From Haematobia irritans (Eukaryota > Arthropoda > Insecta > Diptera > Muscidae): a DNA stretch of 64,000 bases. Where the stretch lies: assembly GCF_050003625.1 (NCBI RefSeq), contig NC_134401.1, positions 71,018,632 through 71,082,631 on the forward strand. The letters run 5' to 3'. Below, piece after piece: positions 1-9,786 of this stretch (its first letter is position 1; each line of letters starts with the position of its first letter). The position numbers and the translations under genes are program-made. The notes below the pieces were generated by a model, which was given only the letters and a program-made list of their open reading frames with translations, made no database searches and had not been told where the DNA came from.

Positions 1-1531
1 TAAGTAGGAATGAGGATAAGCTGATTGGTCGGAAATCCTTCGCACTCGAGTGAGAGGCTTTTCCTGCTTTAGGTATGAAGACGACTTTTGTTTCCCTCCA
101 CTTTTCTGGAATATATGCTAAATTTACACATCGTTTATATATCACCGTCAACCAGGGGATAACTCTTTCAGCCACTGCCTGTAACTCCGCCGGAGTAATT
201 CCATCAGGTCCGGGGGATTTGAATGGTCCAAAGCTATTTAAAGCCCATTTTATTCTAGATTCCGACACAATTTCCTCGATAGGAAATGATCGCTGAGCCT
301 CTGTTACACCGCCGGAACATGGTTCAACCGTCTGATTTCCAGGGAAGTGTGTGTCCAAAAGTACCTCCAACGTCTCCTCACTGGACGTTGTCCAATTTCC
401 CTCCGATGTTTTAATGAAACCTGGAGCGGTGTTAGTGGATGCTAGTACCTTCCGTAGTCTGGAAGCCTCGGACGTATTCTCAATACTGCTACAGTAATCA
501 TCCCAAGAGTTTTTTTGAGACCTTCTCAGTTCTCGTTTATATTCTCTCAGATTCATCTTGTAAGTGTCCCAATCCTCCGGAGCTCTTGTGGACTTTGCTT
601 TGTTAAAGAGCTTCCTGCAGGATTTCCTCATATTACTTAACTCCGTAGTCCACCATGGCGGTCGATTTTTTCCCCTTGGCTTTCCTCTAGGGCAAGCAGC
701 TTTCAGTGAAATTTTGAAGGCCTTAGTAATCCGCTCCACTGCGTGTTCGATATCTTGCACAGTGCTCATATTTGTCTCCGGCATTTCCGGTATCATCGAA
801 TTGAACGATTCCCTATACCTATTCCAATCAGCTTTCCTAACATTTGGCGGAAATATGGTCTTTGAAGTATGAACAGCCAATCTGAAACTGATGTAGCGAT
901 GATCTGAGAAGCTATGTTCCCTCAAAACTTGCCACTCAGATATCTTATCATTCAGTTCCGGAGAGGTCAACGTTACGTCCAAAACCTCTTGTCTGTTCCT
1001 GGTGACGAAGGTTGGTGCATCTCCCTTATTGCAAACTACCAGGTTAGTACGCAAAATAAACTCTATTAGCGACTCTCCCCTTGCATTAGTATCACTACTT
1101 CCCCAAATACTATGATGTGCATTTGCATCGCATCCCATAATGAGTTTTGTCTTTGTTTTTAGTGACTCCTCAACTAAGGTCTTAACGGCACAGGGTGGCA
1201 TCTCCCTATCATGTCCCATGTAGACCGAAGATACCCAATATTTGCTTGTGGATATCTCTAGACTGGCTACGACAGTGTCTGCATTGCTCAATGAAGGAAG
1301 CAGAAACAAGTTTAGTTCGTTTTTAGCAATTATACATGCTCGATTTATATCGGTACCGGTATTATGCAAAAGTTTGAAACCCGGAGTGCTTAATTCACAG
1401 ATCTTGTTCATATATATGTATGGTTCTTGAATAAGAACTATATCTATGTCTCCTTTCATCAGGAGAACTTTTAAGGCAGCACAAGCGGCCTTACAATGGT
1501 GAAGATTTATCTGGAGGAACCGTAGAACCAT
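1..1531 (-). CDS. LOA-like ORF2 (partial): endonuclease and start of reverse transcriptase
   Basis: I translated the minus strand from the ATG at 1531 to the window edge and found 510 codons without a stop. The N-terminus (LQINLHHCKAA) is typical of LINE ORF2. An APE-type endonuclease follows, with QEPY near residue 40, GCDANAHHSIWGS around residue 150, LDVTL and SFSDHRYI. The RT begins near the left edge with GPFKSPGPDG and DFRPISLSSF. The family function is nicking of target DNA and target-primed reverse transcription. The start overlaps the last 41 bases of ORF1 in another frame, so translation probably depends on re-initiation or a shift. Catalytic RT motifs lie outside the window. Confidence 0.88.
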   Translation of the reverse strand, partial: MVLRFLQINLHHCKAACAALKVLLMKGDIDIVLIQEPYIYMNKICELSTPGFKLLHNTGTDINRACIIAKNELNLFLLPSLSNADTVVASLEISTSKYWVSSVYMGHDREMPPCAVKTLVEESLKTKTKLIMGCDANAHHSIWGSSDTNARGESLIEFILRTNLVVCNKGDAPTFVTRNRQEVLDVTLTSPELNDKISEWQVLREHSFSDHRYISFRLAVHTSKTIFPPNVRKADWNRYRESFNSMIPEMPETNMSTVQDIEHAVERITKAFKISLKAACPRGKPRGKNRPPWWTTELSNMRKSCRKLFNKAKSTRAPEDWDTYKMNLREYKRELRRSQKNSWDDYCSSIENTSEASRLRKVLASTNTAPGFIKTSEGNWTTSSEETLEVLLDTHFPGNQTVEPCSGGVTEAQRSFPIEEIVSESRIKWALNSFGPFKSPGPDGITPAELQAVAERVIPWLTVIYKRCVNLAYIPEKWRETKVVFIPKAGKASHSSAKDFRPISLSSFLL

Positions 1532-2714
1532 CCAAATTTTCAACCACCGTCACATCAGCCGCTTCAATTGAGTCATCAAGGGCTTCCTCTTCACAGATCT
1601 CGGTGACTCTCGCAACAATCCGCGGTTCAGTTTTGGTGAGGCTTGAGCCTGTAGAAACTTCCCGCATATGATTTTCGCCATAGTCTGCAGGTTTTATGTC
1701 TCCTTCGGCTTCGCTAGGAGATTTTTCCACTGCTGACTCTACCGGAGGCTTGTCCGTTTCGGAATCCTTTGGCTGATCGCTTTTGTATACCTTCATATGG
1801 ATATCATGAAAGCCATAACTTACGCGTCCTTGGGTCCGGGCTAGATGTGGCAGCGACTCTATGTTTAATATAAATACCGCATGCCGTCTTGGTCCATCCA
1901 CCTCATCCAAACGACCAACCTTCCAATCGGCGGTTGGAAGATCTGGGTTACATTCTTTTAGTCTCTCTAGTATTGACTCAGGATCAGGAGGGTTTGCCGG
2001 TATCCATGCATGTGCTCTAGGTTTAGCCGGTATGTCTTTTTTATCGACTAACTCCAAAGCGGCTCCTTCCCAAACTTCACCAATTAGCATCAATGCAGCT
2101 TTAAAGCAATCCATAGACCTCTGGTCTGCAAAAGCTATTAACTTATATCGTCCTTGATACCATCCAGCATCTTGCCGTCGAGGACTTGGTCCGGGAAACT
2201 TTTTTCGCACCTCTGAGTAGACACCAGACATCGCGTTCTCAATTTCCCCCCATTTTTGCCTTGGAATCATACCGTCCAATGCTCCTTTATTAATAATAGC
2301 CATCACAAGGCTGTCTTTTGCAACTGAGGCAAACGATCTTTGATCCCGTTTAGAGGATGGTAGCTCATCCGGTGATCGTTCCCTTTTTCCAGCTTCAAGA
2401 ATTCCTTGAGCCCATTTTAATGAATCGCTTTGCTTAGCCGACAACGTGCTTGGGTCGACTGATCCTAATTTCTTTAGGATAAACAAAGCATTTCTTCGTT
2501 CCTTGAATCTCTTTCGAGAGGGATTGCCTCCTTTTGATGTCGTCACCTTAGAAAAGGTTCGACTTGCCAAAGTGTCACCGCCAGTCGACCCGTCTACAGG
2601 TCGACTAATTGGGCCTGACTCTTGGTCGATGCCCAAATTTATAACTTCAGTCGTTACCCGTCCACTGGGCCCTGAAGTTAGCAACCCAGTGGATGACTTT
2701 GAATTTCGCTGCAT
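1491..2714 (-). CDS. LOA-like ORF1 protein (DUF4780-type, 407 aa)
   Basis: An intact 407-residue frame lies upstream of ORF2. The middle part (IPRQKWGEIENAM, residues about 150-165, then a region containing KLIAFADQRSMDCFKAAL and AHAWIPANPPDPESIL, about 190-260) matches my memory of the DUF4780 domain found in insect LOA-group ORF1 proteins. The N-terminus is basic and serine-rich and the C-terminus is acidic. I see no CCHC knuckle. The likely role is binding element RNA and forming the RNP. The start ATG sits about 107 bases inside the presumed element end. Length and frame give no sign of decay. Confidence 0.75.
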   Translation of the reverse strand: MQRNSKSSTGLLTSGPSGRVTTEVINLGIDQESGPISRPVDGSTGGDTLASRTFSKVTTSKGGNPSRKRFKERRNALFILKKLGSVDPSTLSAKQSDSLKWAQGILEAGKRERSPDELPSSKRDQRSFASVAKDSLVMAIINKGALDGMIPRQKWGEIENAMSGVYSEVRKKFPGPSPRRQDAGWYQGRYKLIAFADQRSMDCFKAALMLIGEVWEGAALELVDKKDIPAKPRAHAWIPANPPDPESILERLKECNPDLPTADWKVGRLDEVDGPRRHAVFILNIESLPHLARTQGRVSYGFHDIHMKVYKSDQPKDSETDKPPVESAVEKSPSEAEGDIKPADYGENHMREVSTGSSLTKTEPRIVARVTEICEEEALDDSIEAADVTVVENLDGSTVPPDKSSPL

Positions 2715-2820
2715 GGTGGTTTATTATTTCCACCACACGTGAAGTTCGTAATAAGTACTTATTACGATGAAATACTCCGCTATTAAAAAACACGTCCGTT
2801 CAGTTCGACGGTTGAAGAAA
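2715..2820 (-). other. LOA copy A 5' leader
   Basis: About 106 noncoding bases lie between ORF1 and the point where gypsy RT codons resume. It should contain the internal Pol II promoter of the LINE, but I recognise no specific motif. The interval includes a short inverted repeat around 2747-2764 (taataagtacttatta). Confidence 0.45.
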
Positions 2821-3133
2821 CAATCATGGGAATGGGATATGAATCTTTGATGGTAACGGCGTTTAGCTTCCTGCTGTCTAAGCAGAAACGGACTTTCTCC
2901 GGTTTCACCAATAACACTCCTGGTGAGGACCACGGGGATTGTGGACATTCTTCGATAACTCCTAGCGATAACATTCTATCTATCTCAGAACATAGTACCT
3001 TTTCTTTTGCCGGAGAAATCGGATAAAACTTTTGTTTAATTGGCCTAGCATCGCCTGTGTCAATGTGATGGGTTATCAGGGTGGTGCAACCTAATCCATT
3101 TCTCTCTGAATTGGGGAACATATCCACGATGGC
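2821..3133 (-). pseudogene. gypsy 1 reverse transcriptase, N-terminal fragment
   Basis: About 100 codons match the fingers of Ty3/gypsy RT: the HHIDTGDARPIKQ-type entry, EIDRMLSLGVIEECPQSPWSSP, VRFCLDSRKLNAVTIKDSYPIP. The match ends abruptly at the LOA junction before motif A, so no catalytic residue is present. It is continuous in frame with the protease fragment at 3862 once the intervening repeat is ignored. Confidence 0.85.
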
Positions 3134-3853
3134 ACTATCAAACCCTTTTTCGGGAGGTTCAAGTGTAGTTCACGTTGGGTTGAGTGAATTACCCGAATTT
3201 ATTCTGATAATTGGTTGATAGTTTTGCTGCAAGTAGAGGATGCTGATGAGGAATGTGGTAATTCCGAAACAGCTGTACATCCAACCATCTTGCAGTCTAT
3301 AGGGCTTTGCCCAAATAAATTTGACAAGCATACTTTTCCTCTGTTGGTTAAGCTACACTTGTAGTTTAGTCAATGCATGGCTTTAAGCTGAGATGAAAAA
3401 ACAAAAAAACAACAATAACGATTGAAGAGAAGCCAACAATAACAAACAAAACGAATGAAGATAGAGGAAGCACGCTCAAAAACAAACCCAGCCAAATACA
3501 TACAAATCGATGATTTGAGTTTGGCAAAGGAAAAGAGATATGCTGGCAAATTTGTTTAGGCAGTAGCCGACTATCAAACCCTTTTTCGGGAGGTTCAAGT
3601 GTAGTTCACGTTGGGTTGAGTGAATTACCCGAATTTATTCTGATAATTGGTTGATAGTTTTGCTGCAAGTAGAGGATGCTGATGAGGAATGTGGTAATTC
3701 CGAAACAGCTGTACATCCAACCATCTTGCAGTCTATAGGGCTTTGCCCAAATAAATTTGACAAGCATACTTTTCCTCTGTTGGTTAAGCTACACTTGTAG
3801 TTTAGTCAATGCATGGCTTTAAGCTGAGATGAAAAAACAAAAAAACAACAATA
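3134..3853. repeat. Tandem 436-bp repeat element inserted in gypsy 1 pol
   Basis: Two apparently identical 289-bp blocks (3134-3422 and 3570-3858) are separated by a 147-bp block, giving a period of 436 bp and about 1.65 copies. The flanks share the 8-mer acgatggc (3126-3133 and 3854-3861), which looks like a target duplication. The block end also contains acgat, so part of that match could be microhomology. A diverged copy lies at 11,056-11,388. There is no obvious TIR, no ORF of note, and I do not recognise the family. Confidence 0.7.
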
Positions 3854-3861
3854 ACGATGGC

Positions 3862-4260
3862 ATTTAATTTTCGATTTTGCTCATTGGTTAATTTTATGTA
3901 TTCGGAATCTTCTTCTTCATCTCGATCTAATTCACTTATTTCATCTCCCACAGAAATTTTAATGTCAAATTTCTCCCAAAAATCAATTCCACAAATAATA
4001 TCCTGCTTTATAGATTTTATAACCAAAAATTCAAATTCACAATTTTGGTTTAGAAATGACAAATCAACTTTCGCTATTCCGTAAATTTCTTGTCTGTGCC
4101 CATCAGCCGTTTTCACACTTCCGCGAGATTTTCTAAATTTTGATAAAAATTCTATTTGCTCTGATAATTTACCCCCATTACACTTTTGTTTGCCCCACTA
4201 TCTAGTAGCGCAAAGTATAATGTGCCTCCAATATTTAACGGTATATATGGTCTAGTATCT
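3862..4260 (-). pseudogene. gypsy 1 retropepsin, frameshifted
   Basis: The aspartic protease active site LLDSGAN is readable near 4190-4215. Downstream residues (SRGSVKTADGHRQEIYG, then VDLSFLNQNCEFEFLVI and DIICGIDFWEKF) are a normal retropepsin C-terminal half, but in a different frame. The frame changes at a run of five G on the coding strand near 4165-4175, giving an early stop, so this copy cannot make Pol. Confidence 0.8.
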
Positions 4261-4459
4261 GATGTTTTATTGACTATAGCCGCTATAATATATTTCCTAA
4301 TGGATTTAACGTTTTGCCAAAATTTTCTCATGCGAATATTACCACGTTTTGCTTTACTTGTATTGTTTCCAGTACAATTTGATACTTGTTGCAGTTTATT
4401 TCCTGTAGGGGTTATAGAGTTTGTCTCATCTGGGTGTAGGAGTTTATCCGGGGAATCTT

Positions 4460-5722
4460 TTAGTATTTTCTGTGATAACGAGGATGTCCTCTCTTTCTTT
4501 GAGGGACATCCGCCATGGAGTTTTCCGGATGTCTACATTTGGAACAGGTTGGTTTATATGCATTCTTTTGCCCACAACCAAAACAAAAGACAGTTCTAAC
4601 CTTTACACAGTCCTTATAGGTGTGGCCCTTTCCATCACAATTCCAGCAGACTACTGCTTGTTTCTGTCTGTTTGTAGCATCCAGAATCTCCTGAGGTCTT
4701 AACTCCTCTATAGTTTCCTCACAGTCGCTATCGATTTGGGCTACATTTCCTTTGTCCCTATTATCCCTAAATCTGATTGGAGCATGTACTTCTTTTAAGA
4801 ATTTCTCATGTCGTCGTACTGCTTTTCTCAGATCTGTTACATTCCTTATATCCACGTGCAGAAGTTCATGTCTTATGTCTGTTCTAAGATTACGAATCAA
4901 TATTTCGCAAAGCTCTTCTTCAGACAACGATGAGCTTAATTTATCCATTAACGTAGCAATACAATCGTAAAAATCGTCGAAACTTTCATTGTGTCTTTGT
5001 TTTCGTCGACGTATATCGTCCCGTATGTCGAAGTCACTATAGCACTCCTTATACTGTCGTTTAAGCGCTTCCGATAACTCGAACCATTCAATCGCGTTAT
5101 GGTTTCGGTGATATCTCCAAAACCATTCCTGAGCTTTACCACTGAACAATATATGTATGTATTTGCATAGAAGTTCGAAGTTCCCGCCCAGGGTATTTGT
5201 GGTCATTATCTGAACTCGATATATAAATTCCTCTACATTAATGTCAGCTTTATCGCCTGAAAATGTAAGCCTCCAATTTCGTATTATATTTAGTGTCCTC
5301 TCGGTAGAGTCCTGAGGAAATTGACGCGTGTTGTTTTCCTCTCTAAGTCGGTTCATGTCCATTGGTGCGTTGGATGCAACGGGGTTCATATTAATACCTC
5401 TAACCATATCTTGTATATGGCTTACAATTGTTGATGTGATCTCATTTCGCATTTCAGTTATTGATTCCGAAATCATTACCCGTACGTCTGTTTCATTAAG
5501 ATTATCGGTTGTCCCTCGTTCTGGTACCTCCCTATTTAAGGATTGTGTTCTAACATAAAAATTATTTGAACGATGTCTAGTCCTTGAACGGGTTCTCTGA
5601 GCTACCCCTGCATTATCTGGGTTTGGAAGTTCGCTCCTCCTATCAGAGTTTGGTCGTGACAAATTTTCATTACTACGCGTTAGTGGCATTTTCGATATAT
5701 TATACTTTATAAAAAAAAACAA
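4460..5722 (-). CDS. gag: gypsy 1 Gag polyprotein (intact frame)
   Basis: A 420-residue open frame; the more likely start is the internal Met at residue 12 (5689), which begins the basic Arg/Ser-rich N-terminus. A Retrotrans_gag (capsid) region spans roughly residues 140-310, with LSFSGDKADINVEEFI and EWFWRYHRNHNAIEWFEL. A nucleocapsid follows near 355-400: one full CCHC knuckle (CWNCDGKGHTYKDC) and a second in which the His is replaced (CFGCGQKNAYKPTC), as I recall for some gypsy lineages. Gag packages element RNA into virus-like particles. The frame survives although pol is broken. Confidence 0.85.
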   Translation of the reverse strand: MFFFIKYNISKMPLTRSNENLSRPNSDRRSELPNPDNAGVAQRTRSRTRHRSNNFYVRTQSLNREVPERGTTDNLNETDVRVMISESITEMRNEITSTIVSHIQDMVRGINMNPVASNAPMDMNRLREENNTRQFPQDSTERTLNIIRNWRLTFSGDKADINVEEFIYRVQIMTTNTLGGNFELLCKYIHILFSGKAQEWFWRYHRNHNAIEWFELSEALKRQYKECYSDFDIRDDIRRRKQRHNESFDDFYDCIATLMDKLSSSLSEEELCEILIRNLRTDIRHELLHVDIRNVTDLRKAVRRHEKFLKEVHAPIRFRDNRDKGNVAQIDSDCEETIEELRPQEILDATNRQKQAVVCWNCDGKGHTYKDCVKVRTVFCFGCGQKNAYKPTCSKCRHPENSMADVPQRKRGHPRYHRKY

Positions 5723-6190
5723 TACTACGCTACAACTATTACAATTAGTACAATTCTAAATTGCCGTTAATATAAGTAAAATAATATTTGATCGCTACTC
5801 GGAAAGGTACGCCTATATCAAGAGACACAAAGTACCATGTCATTCTATTAGGTGTATATAATAAAAATTATCGGAGAATTCTTACCCAAACGTATATGCC
5901 GAAATATCCAGCTATAAAACTCATTTAGGTAAAATATCCTTACTTCACCATATACGAGATGGGAGTATGATTTCGACAAAGTATCAAAACTATTATATCT
6001 CCACCATATCGTAAATGATAAAATTTTAAATTTTGTAATTGTGTAATAATACGTGTATTTGTCAAACCTTAAGGTATGATTCCAAGGACACTCAAAATCA
6101 AATGGTCCTCCCGGCTGACCTCAATAATCTCATAGGTACCAATATCTCCAGTGAAATATATGGAAACGTCCTATAAGGCTCCGATGAACG
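5723..6190 (-). other. Noncoding region 5' of gypsy 1 gag; possible LTR
   Basis: About 470 AT-rich bases without a coding frame. By position they should hold the gypsy 5' LTR and primer binding site, but with no second LTR in the window I cannot define them. No tRNA-complementary primer site was recognised. Confidence 0.35.
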
Positions 6191-6313
6191 CGTACACATG
6201 CCGATTTAGTGTTTGTGTAAAAAAGTTTAATGGAACCTCAGTACTTCATTTTCTTTTTGGTAGGGTATTTATTTAATGTCCAATGACATTATCGTTTGTA
6301 CTGAGGCCCCACG

Positions 6314-6612
6314 TTGGGCGCCATTTTACATTACGGTAAAAAGACCATGGAGTGGTACGCCGCCAACAACGTGCAGGTGGTTCCCAAAGACAAGAACCCT
6401 CCCAACACGCCAGAGCTACGCCCAATTGAGAAATACTGGGCTATTGTCAAGCGGAACCTAAAGAAGACAAAAAAACGGCTAAGGACGAGCAGCAGTTCAA
6501 GGCAAACTGGCTTTCTGCGGTGAAGAAGGTGGACAAGGTGGCTGTACAAAATCTGATGGCAGGTGTCAAGCGTGAGGCCCGGCAATTCGGATTTGGAAAA
6601 GCGAAAGCCTAA
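6314..6612 (+). pseudogene. Tc1/mariner-superfamily transposase, C-terminal remnant
   Basis: About 100 codons cover the end of the DDE domain: HYGKKTMEWYAANNV, then NPPNTPELRPIEKYWA, where the acidic residue of PIEKYWA is the third catalytic position. A one-base frameshift in the A-run at about 6471-6478 moves the remaining about 45 residues (KDEQQFKANWLSAVKKVDK to the TAA at 6610-6612) into another frame. The first two catalytic aspartates and the DNA-binding domain are absent. The PNxPELRPIE motif resembles DD37E-type Tc1-like elements; that subfamily call is uncertain. Confidence 0.8.
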
Positions 6613-6712
6613 CTGAATATTTTTCCTGAATTTTATACTAATTGAACTTGAAAAAGAAATGTAATTTGATTTTTTAAATAAACGATTTCACCGATTTACA
6701 CGCGTTTTCCCT

Positions 6713-7713
6713 TGAAGAAGCCAGATTTTTGGCCGAATTTGGTTGAAATTTTGCACTAGGAGTACAATTAGTAGTATAGTCAAGTGTGCCAAATTTGATT
6801 GAAATCGGTTCAGATTTAGATATAGCTCCCATATATATCTTTCGCCCGATATGGACTAATATGATCCTAAAAGACAGAGTTTTGGCCCAATTTGGTTGAA
6901 ATTTTGCACAGTGAGTAGATTTAGTATTGTAGCTATGCGTGCCAAATTTGGTTGAAATCGATTCAGATTTAGATATAGCTCCCATATATATCTTTCGCCC
7001 GATATGCATTTATATGGACCCAGAAGCCAGAGTTTTATCCCGATTACCTTGAAATTTTGCACAAGGAGTACAATTAGTAGTATAGTCATGTGTGCCAAAT
7101 TTGATTGAAATTGGTTCAGATTTAGATATAGCTTCCATATATATTTTTCGCCCGATATGGACTTATATGGCCCCAGAAGCCAAATTTTTGGTCCAATTTG
7201 GTTGAAATTTTGCACTAGAAGTACAATTAGTAATATAGTCATGTGTGCCAAATTTGATTGAAATTTGTTCAGATTTAGATATAGCTCCCATATATATGTT
7301 TTTCTGATTTCGACAAAAATGGTCAAAATACCAAAATTTTCCTTGTAAAATCGCCACTGCTTAGTCGAAAAGTTGTAAAAATTACTCTAATTTTCCTAAA
7401 CTTCTAATACATATATATCGAGCGATAAATCATAAATAAACTTTTGCGAAGTTTCCTTAAAATTGCTTCAGAGTTAAATGTTTCCCATATTTTGTTACTA
7501 AACTTGTGCTCCACCCTAGTACATTAGCCAACTTAAATTTTAAGTCTATAGATTTTTACAAAATCTATAGACTCAAATACTGTCCAAATCGGTGATATTT
7601 AAATGTATGTATTTGGGACAAACCTTTATATATAGCACCCAACACATTTGACGGATGTGATAGGGTATAATATAGTCGGCCCCGCCCGACTTTAGACTTT
7701 CCTTGCTTGTTTT
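6713..7713 (+). mobile_element. INE/Helentron-like element, family i, with 153-bp minisatellite
   Basis: Four or more tandem units start at about 6722, 6875, 7028 and 7181, a regular period of 153 bp. Each unit carries agctcccatatat and tgtgccaaatttgattgaa. The right end has a hairpin (AGTCGG and CCGACT around CCCCGC, about 7675-7692) followed by ccttgcttgttt. This end type recurs at 8723-8760 and 8864-8893. The architecture of central minisatellite plus terminal hairpin resembles DINE-1/Helentron-associated elements. The left end is truncated. ORFs across the repeats are by-products of a period divisible by three. Confidence 0.65.
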
Positions 7714-8509
7714 TCACTATTTCCTCCTTTTTTTATTTTACTGTCTCAACTCTAAAAAGAGTATAGTGCCGTTTCGTTATTTTTATGAAGATCTCTTTGT
7801 AATTTTTGTATACTTTCCACCGATTTTTTTAATTTCCTTTGCCTGAAGTGTTTGACTTACTCCTCGTACGTTCCGATTTCTTTTAACGAACCAAGAAAAA
7901 AATTGTGCCCATAATACCAAAATGATAAACAAAACACATGTCCACACATACGTAAAATGCTGCTCTCAAGACGAAAACACATGCTGTTTTTTTCACATGT
8001 CTATTCTCTTGGTTCCGAATCTCTTTTCTCTTTATTCCGAATACTCATTCTAATATTCAAATTAAATAATATTTAGACTTAAGCATATACAATTTTTGGC
8101 CTTATCATAAAACAGTTTCCGAAACAACATATAAGCGGTTTCACAGAAATTGCTCTCTTTTGATTCTCTCGCTGTGTTAATTTGATATCTTTCGTCAACC
8201 CTACCGGTTTCTATCTCTATTTCTTTCTCTATACTCTCTCTCTGCCGCTCTCTGAATAAAATATCACATATATATGTTTACTCGAAATTTGTAAATTTAT
8301 ATATGTTTACATTCACACATATAATTTTTATGAAACATGCAAGCCCCAAACATAATATATTCTTACATATTAACATATGTGTTCCAAACATTTAGTGTTA
8401 GTTTGGGAACATTACATGTTTGCACTTAAATATATTGTGTTTAAAAATTGTGCCCGAAATACATTTTGTTTATATCAAAACATATGAAAAACATATTTTT
8501 CTAACAGTG
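7714..8509. repeat. T1 TIR-element fragment
   Basis: This is a right-hand part of the T1 family (see 12,898-14,471). It shares the segments with gaaccaagaaaaaaattgtgcc, the ctctctctctgccgctctctgaat tract and the terminus atatttttctaacagtg at about 8493-8509. The other half and the opposite terminus are missing. It is noncoding. Confidence 0.6.
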
Positions 8510-8893
8510 TAGGGAACTTTTTTTGTCCTTGTAGGGTAAACCGAACATTTTCCCTGGCAACACTGACTATGAGCTACAGTCAGATTGATACAAAGCACCT
8601 ATAAACATGTACCCCTTAATTTTCTTAAATATGCAACTGCGGTTTATCTCCCATACCTATATCAAGGTTACCCTACAAATGCTTATGTTTACTAATTCTG
8701 TAGGGGTGGTTTAGGGTATGATAAAGTCGTCCCCGCCCGACTTTCTACTTTACTCACTTGTTTAATAATGGACTCAATATTAGTGGCATACTAACTCTGT
8801 AGGTTCAGAATCAACTATAGCTCCTAATATCAGAAATTTCTGTTCAGATTGTGATAAAACTCCCCCGCCCGACTTTCTACTTTACTCATTTGT
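8510..8893 (+). repeat. Two INE-like hairpin ends
   Basis: A perfect hairpin (AAAGTCG...CGACTTT, 8723-8744) followed by ctactttactcacttgttt ends at about 8763. A second, shorter copy of the same end (cccgcccgactttctactttactcatttgtt) ends at 8893 and directly abuts the tataccc start of the next element. These look like the ends of two truncated INE-like elements. The rest of this stretch shows nothing recognisable. Confidence 0.5.
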
Positions 8894-9715
8894 TATACCC
8901 ACCACCATAGAATAGTGACGGGGGTATTATAAGTTTGTCATTCCGTTTGTAACACATCGAAATACCGATTTCCGACTATATAAAGTATATATATTCTTGA
9001 TCAGGGAGAAATTCTAAGACGATATAACCATGTCCGTCTGTCTGTCTGTTGTAATCACGCTACAGTCTTCAATAATGAAGCAATCGGGCTGAAATTTTGC
9101 ACAAACTCGTCTTTTGCACAAACTCGTTTTTATCCAATTTGCCTGAAATTGGAAATCTAGAGGTATTTTCGGACCATAAAGAGGTGTGCCAAAAATTCTG
9201 AGTATAGGCCCATGTTTTTGTATAGCCCCCATATAGACCGATCTCCCGATTTTACTTCTTGGGCTTCTAGAATCCGCAGTTTTTATCCAATTTGCCTGAA
9301 ATTGGAAATCTAGAGGTATTTTAGAACCATGAAGAGATGTGCCAAAAATGGTGAGTATCGGTCCATGTTTTGGTATAGCCACCATAAGAACGATCTCCTG
9401 ATTTTACTTCTTGGGCTTCTAAAATCCGCAGTTTTTATCCAATTTGCCTGAAATTGGAAATCTAGAGGTATTATAGGACCGAAACGCCGAAAACGGTGAG
9501 TATCGATTCATGTTTTAGTACAGCCACCATAAGAATGATCTCCTGATTTTACTTCTTGGGTTTCTGGAAACCGTAGTTTTTATCCGATTTGCCTGAAATT
9601 GTAAATATTCTGGTATTTTAATGCGTGTATCGCATTAAGTTTTTATCGGTTCATTTGGTAAGGCCTCCATATAGACCAATTTCACTTCTTGAGGGTACAG
9701 AAGGCGCAACTTAAA
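8894..9715 (+). mobile_element. INE/Helentron-like element, family ii
   Basis: It begins tatacccaccaccatag with a nearby imperfect inverted partner. A block follows (gtttgtcattccgtttgtaa, tataaagtatatatattctt, then ccatgtccgtctgtctgtctg) that closely resembles my memory of the start of Drosophila DINE-1/INE-1. Tandem units then start at about 9132, 9285, 9437 and 9582 (periods 153, 152 and 145 bp), each with tttgcctgaaattg and tagccyccat motifs. No hairpin end was found on the right. It is noncoding. Confidence 0.65.
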
Positions 9716-9786
9716 AAAAAACAATATTCATATAATCTCATGTGTAGAAAATTTTAATTATGCATAGGTATGTATACAATATTTTT

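Larger units (their letters stand above)
1..2820 (-). mobile_element. LOA-like non-LTR retrotransposon, copy A (5' part)
   Basis: This is the 5' half of a LINE read right to left: a short leader, ORF1, and an overlapping ORF2 that runs off the left edge. It interrupts the gypsy reverse transcriptase fragment that starts again at about 2821, so it inserted into that gypsy copy. The same family is present at about 39,005-41,779. That copy contributes RT, RNase H and the 3' end, which together with the ORF1 type suggests the LOA clade. Both visible frames are open, so this may be a young insertion. The right boundary is placed where gypsy-type residues stop and may be off by a few bases. Confidence 0.8.
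2821..6190 (-). mobile_element. Ty3/gypsy element 1, interrupted and 3'-incomplete
   Basis: Read right to left, this holds noncoding DNA (possible 5' LTR and leader), gag, protease and the N-terminal part of RT. RT stops at about 2821 where LOA copy A begins, so the rest of pol should lie beyond the LOA copy, outside the window. A tandem-repeat element sits between protease and RT. I could not delimit an LTR; no terminal TG...CA pair with a recognisable primer site was found. The right boundary is a guess, placed before mariner-like sequence. Confidence 0.65.
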
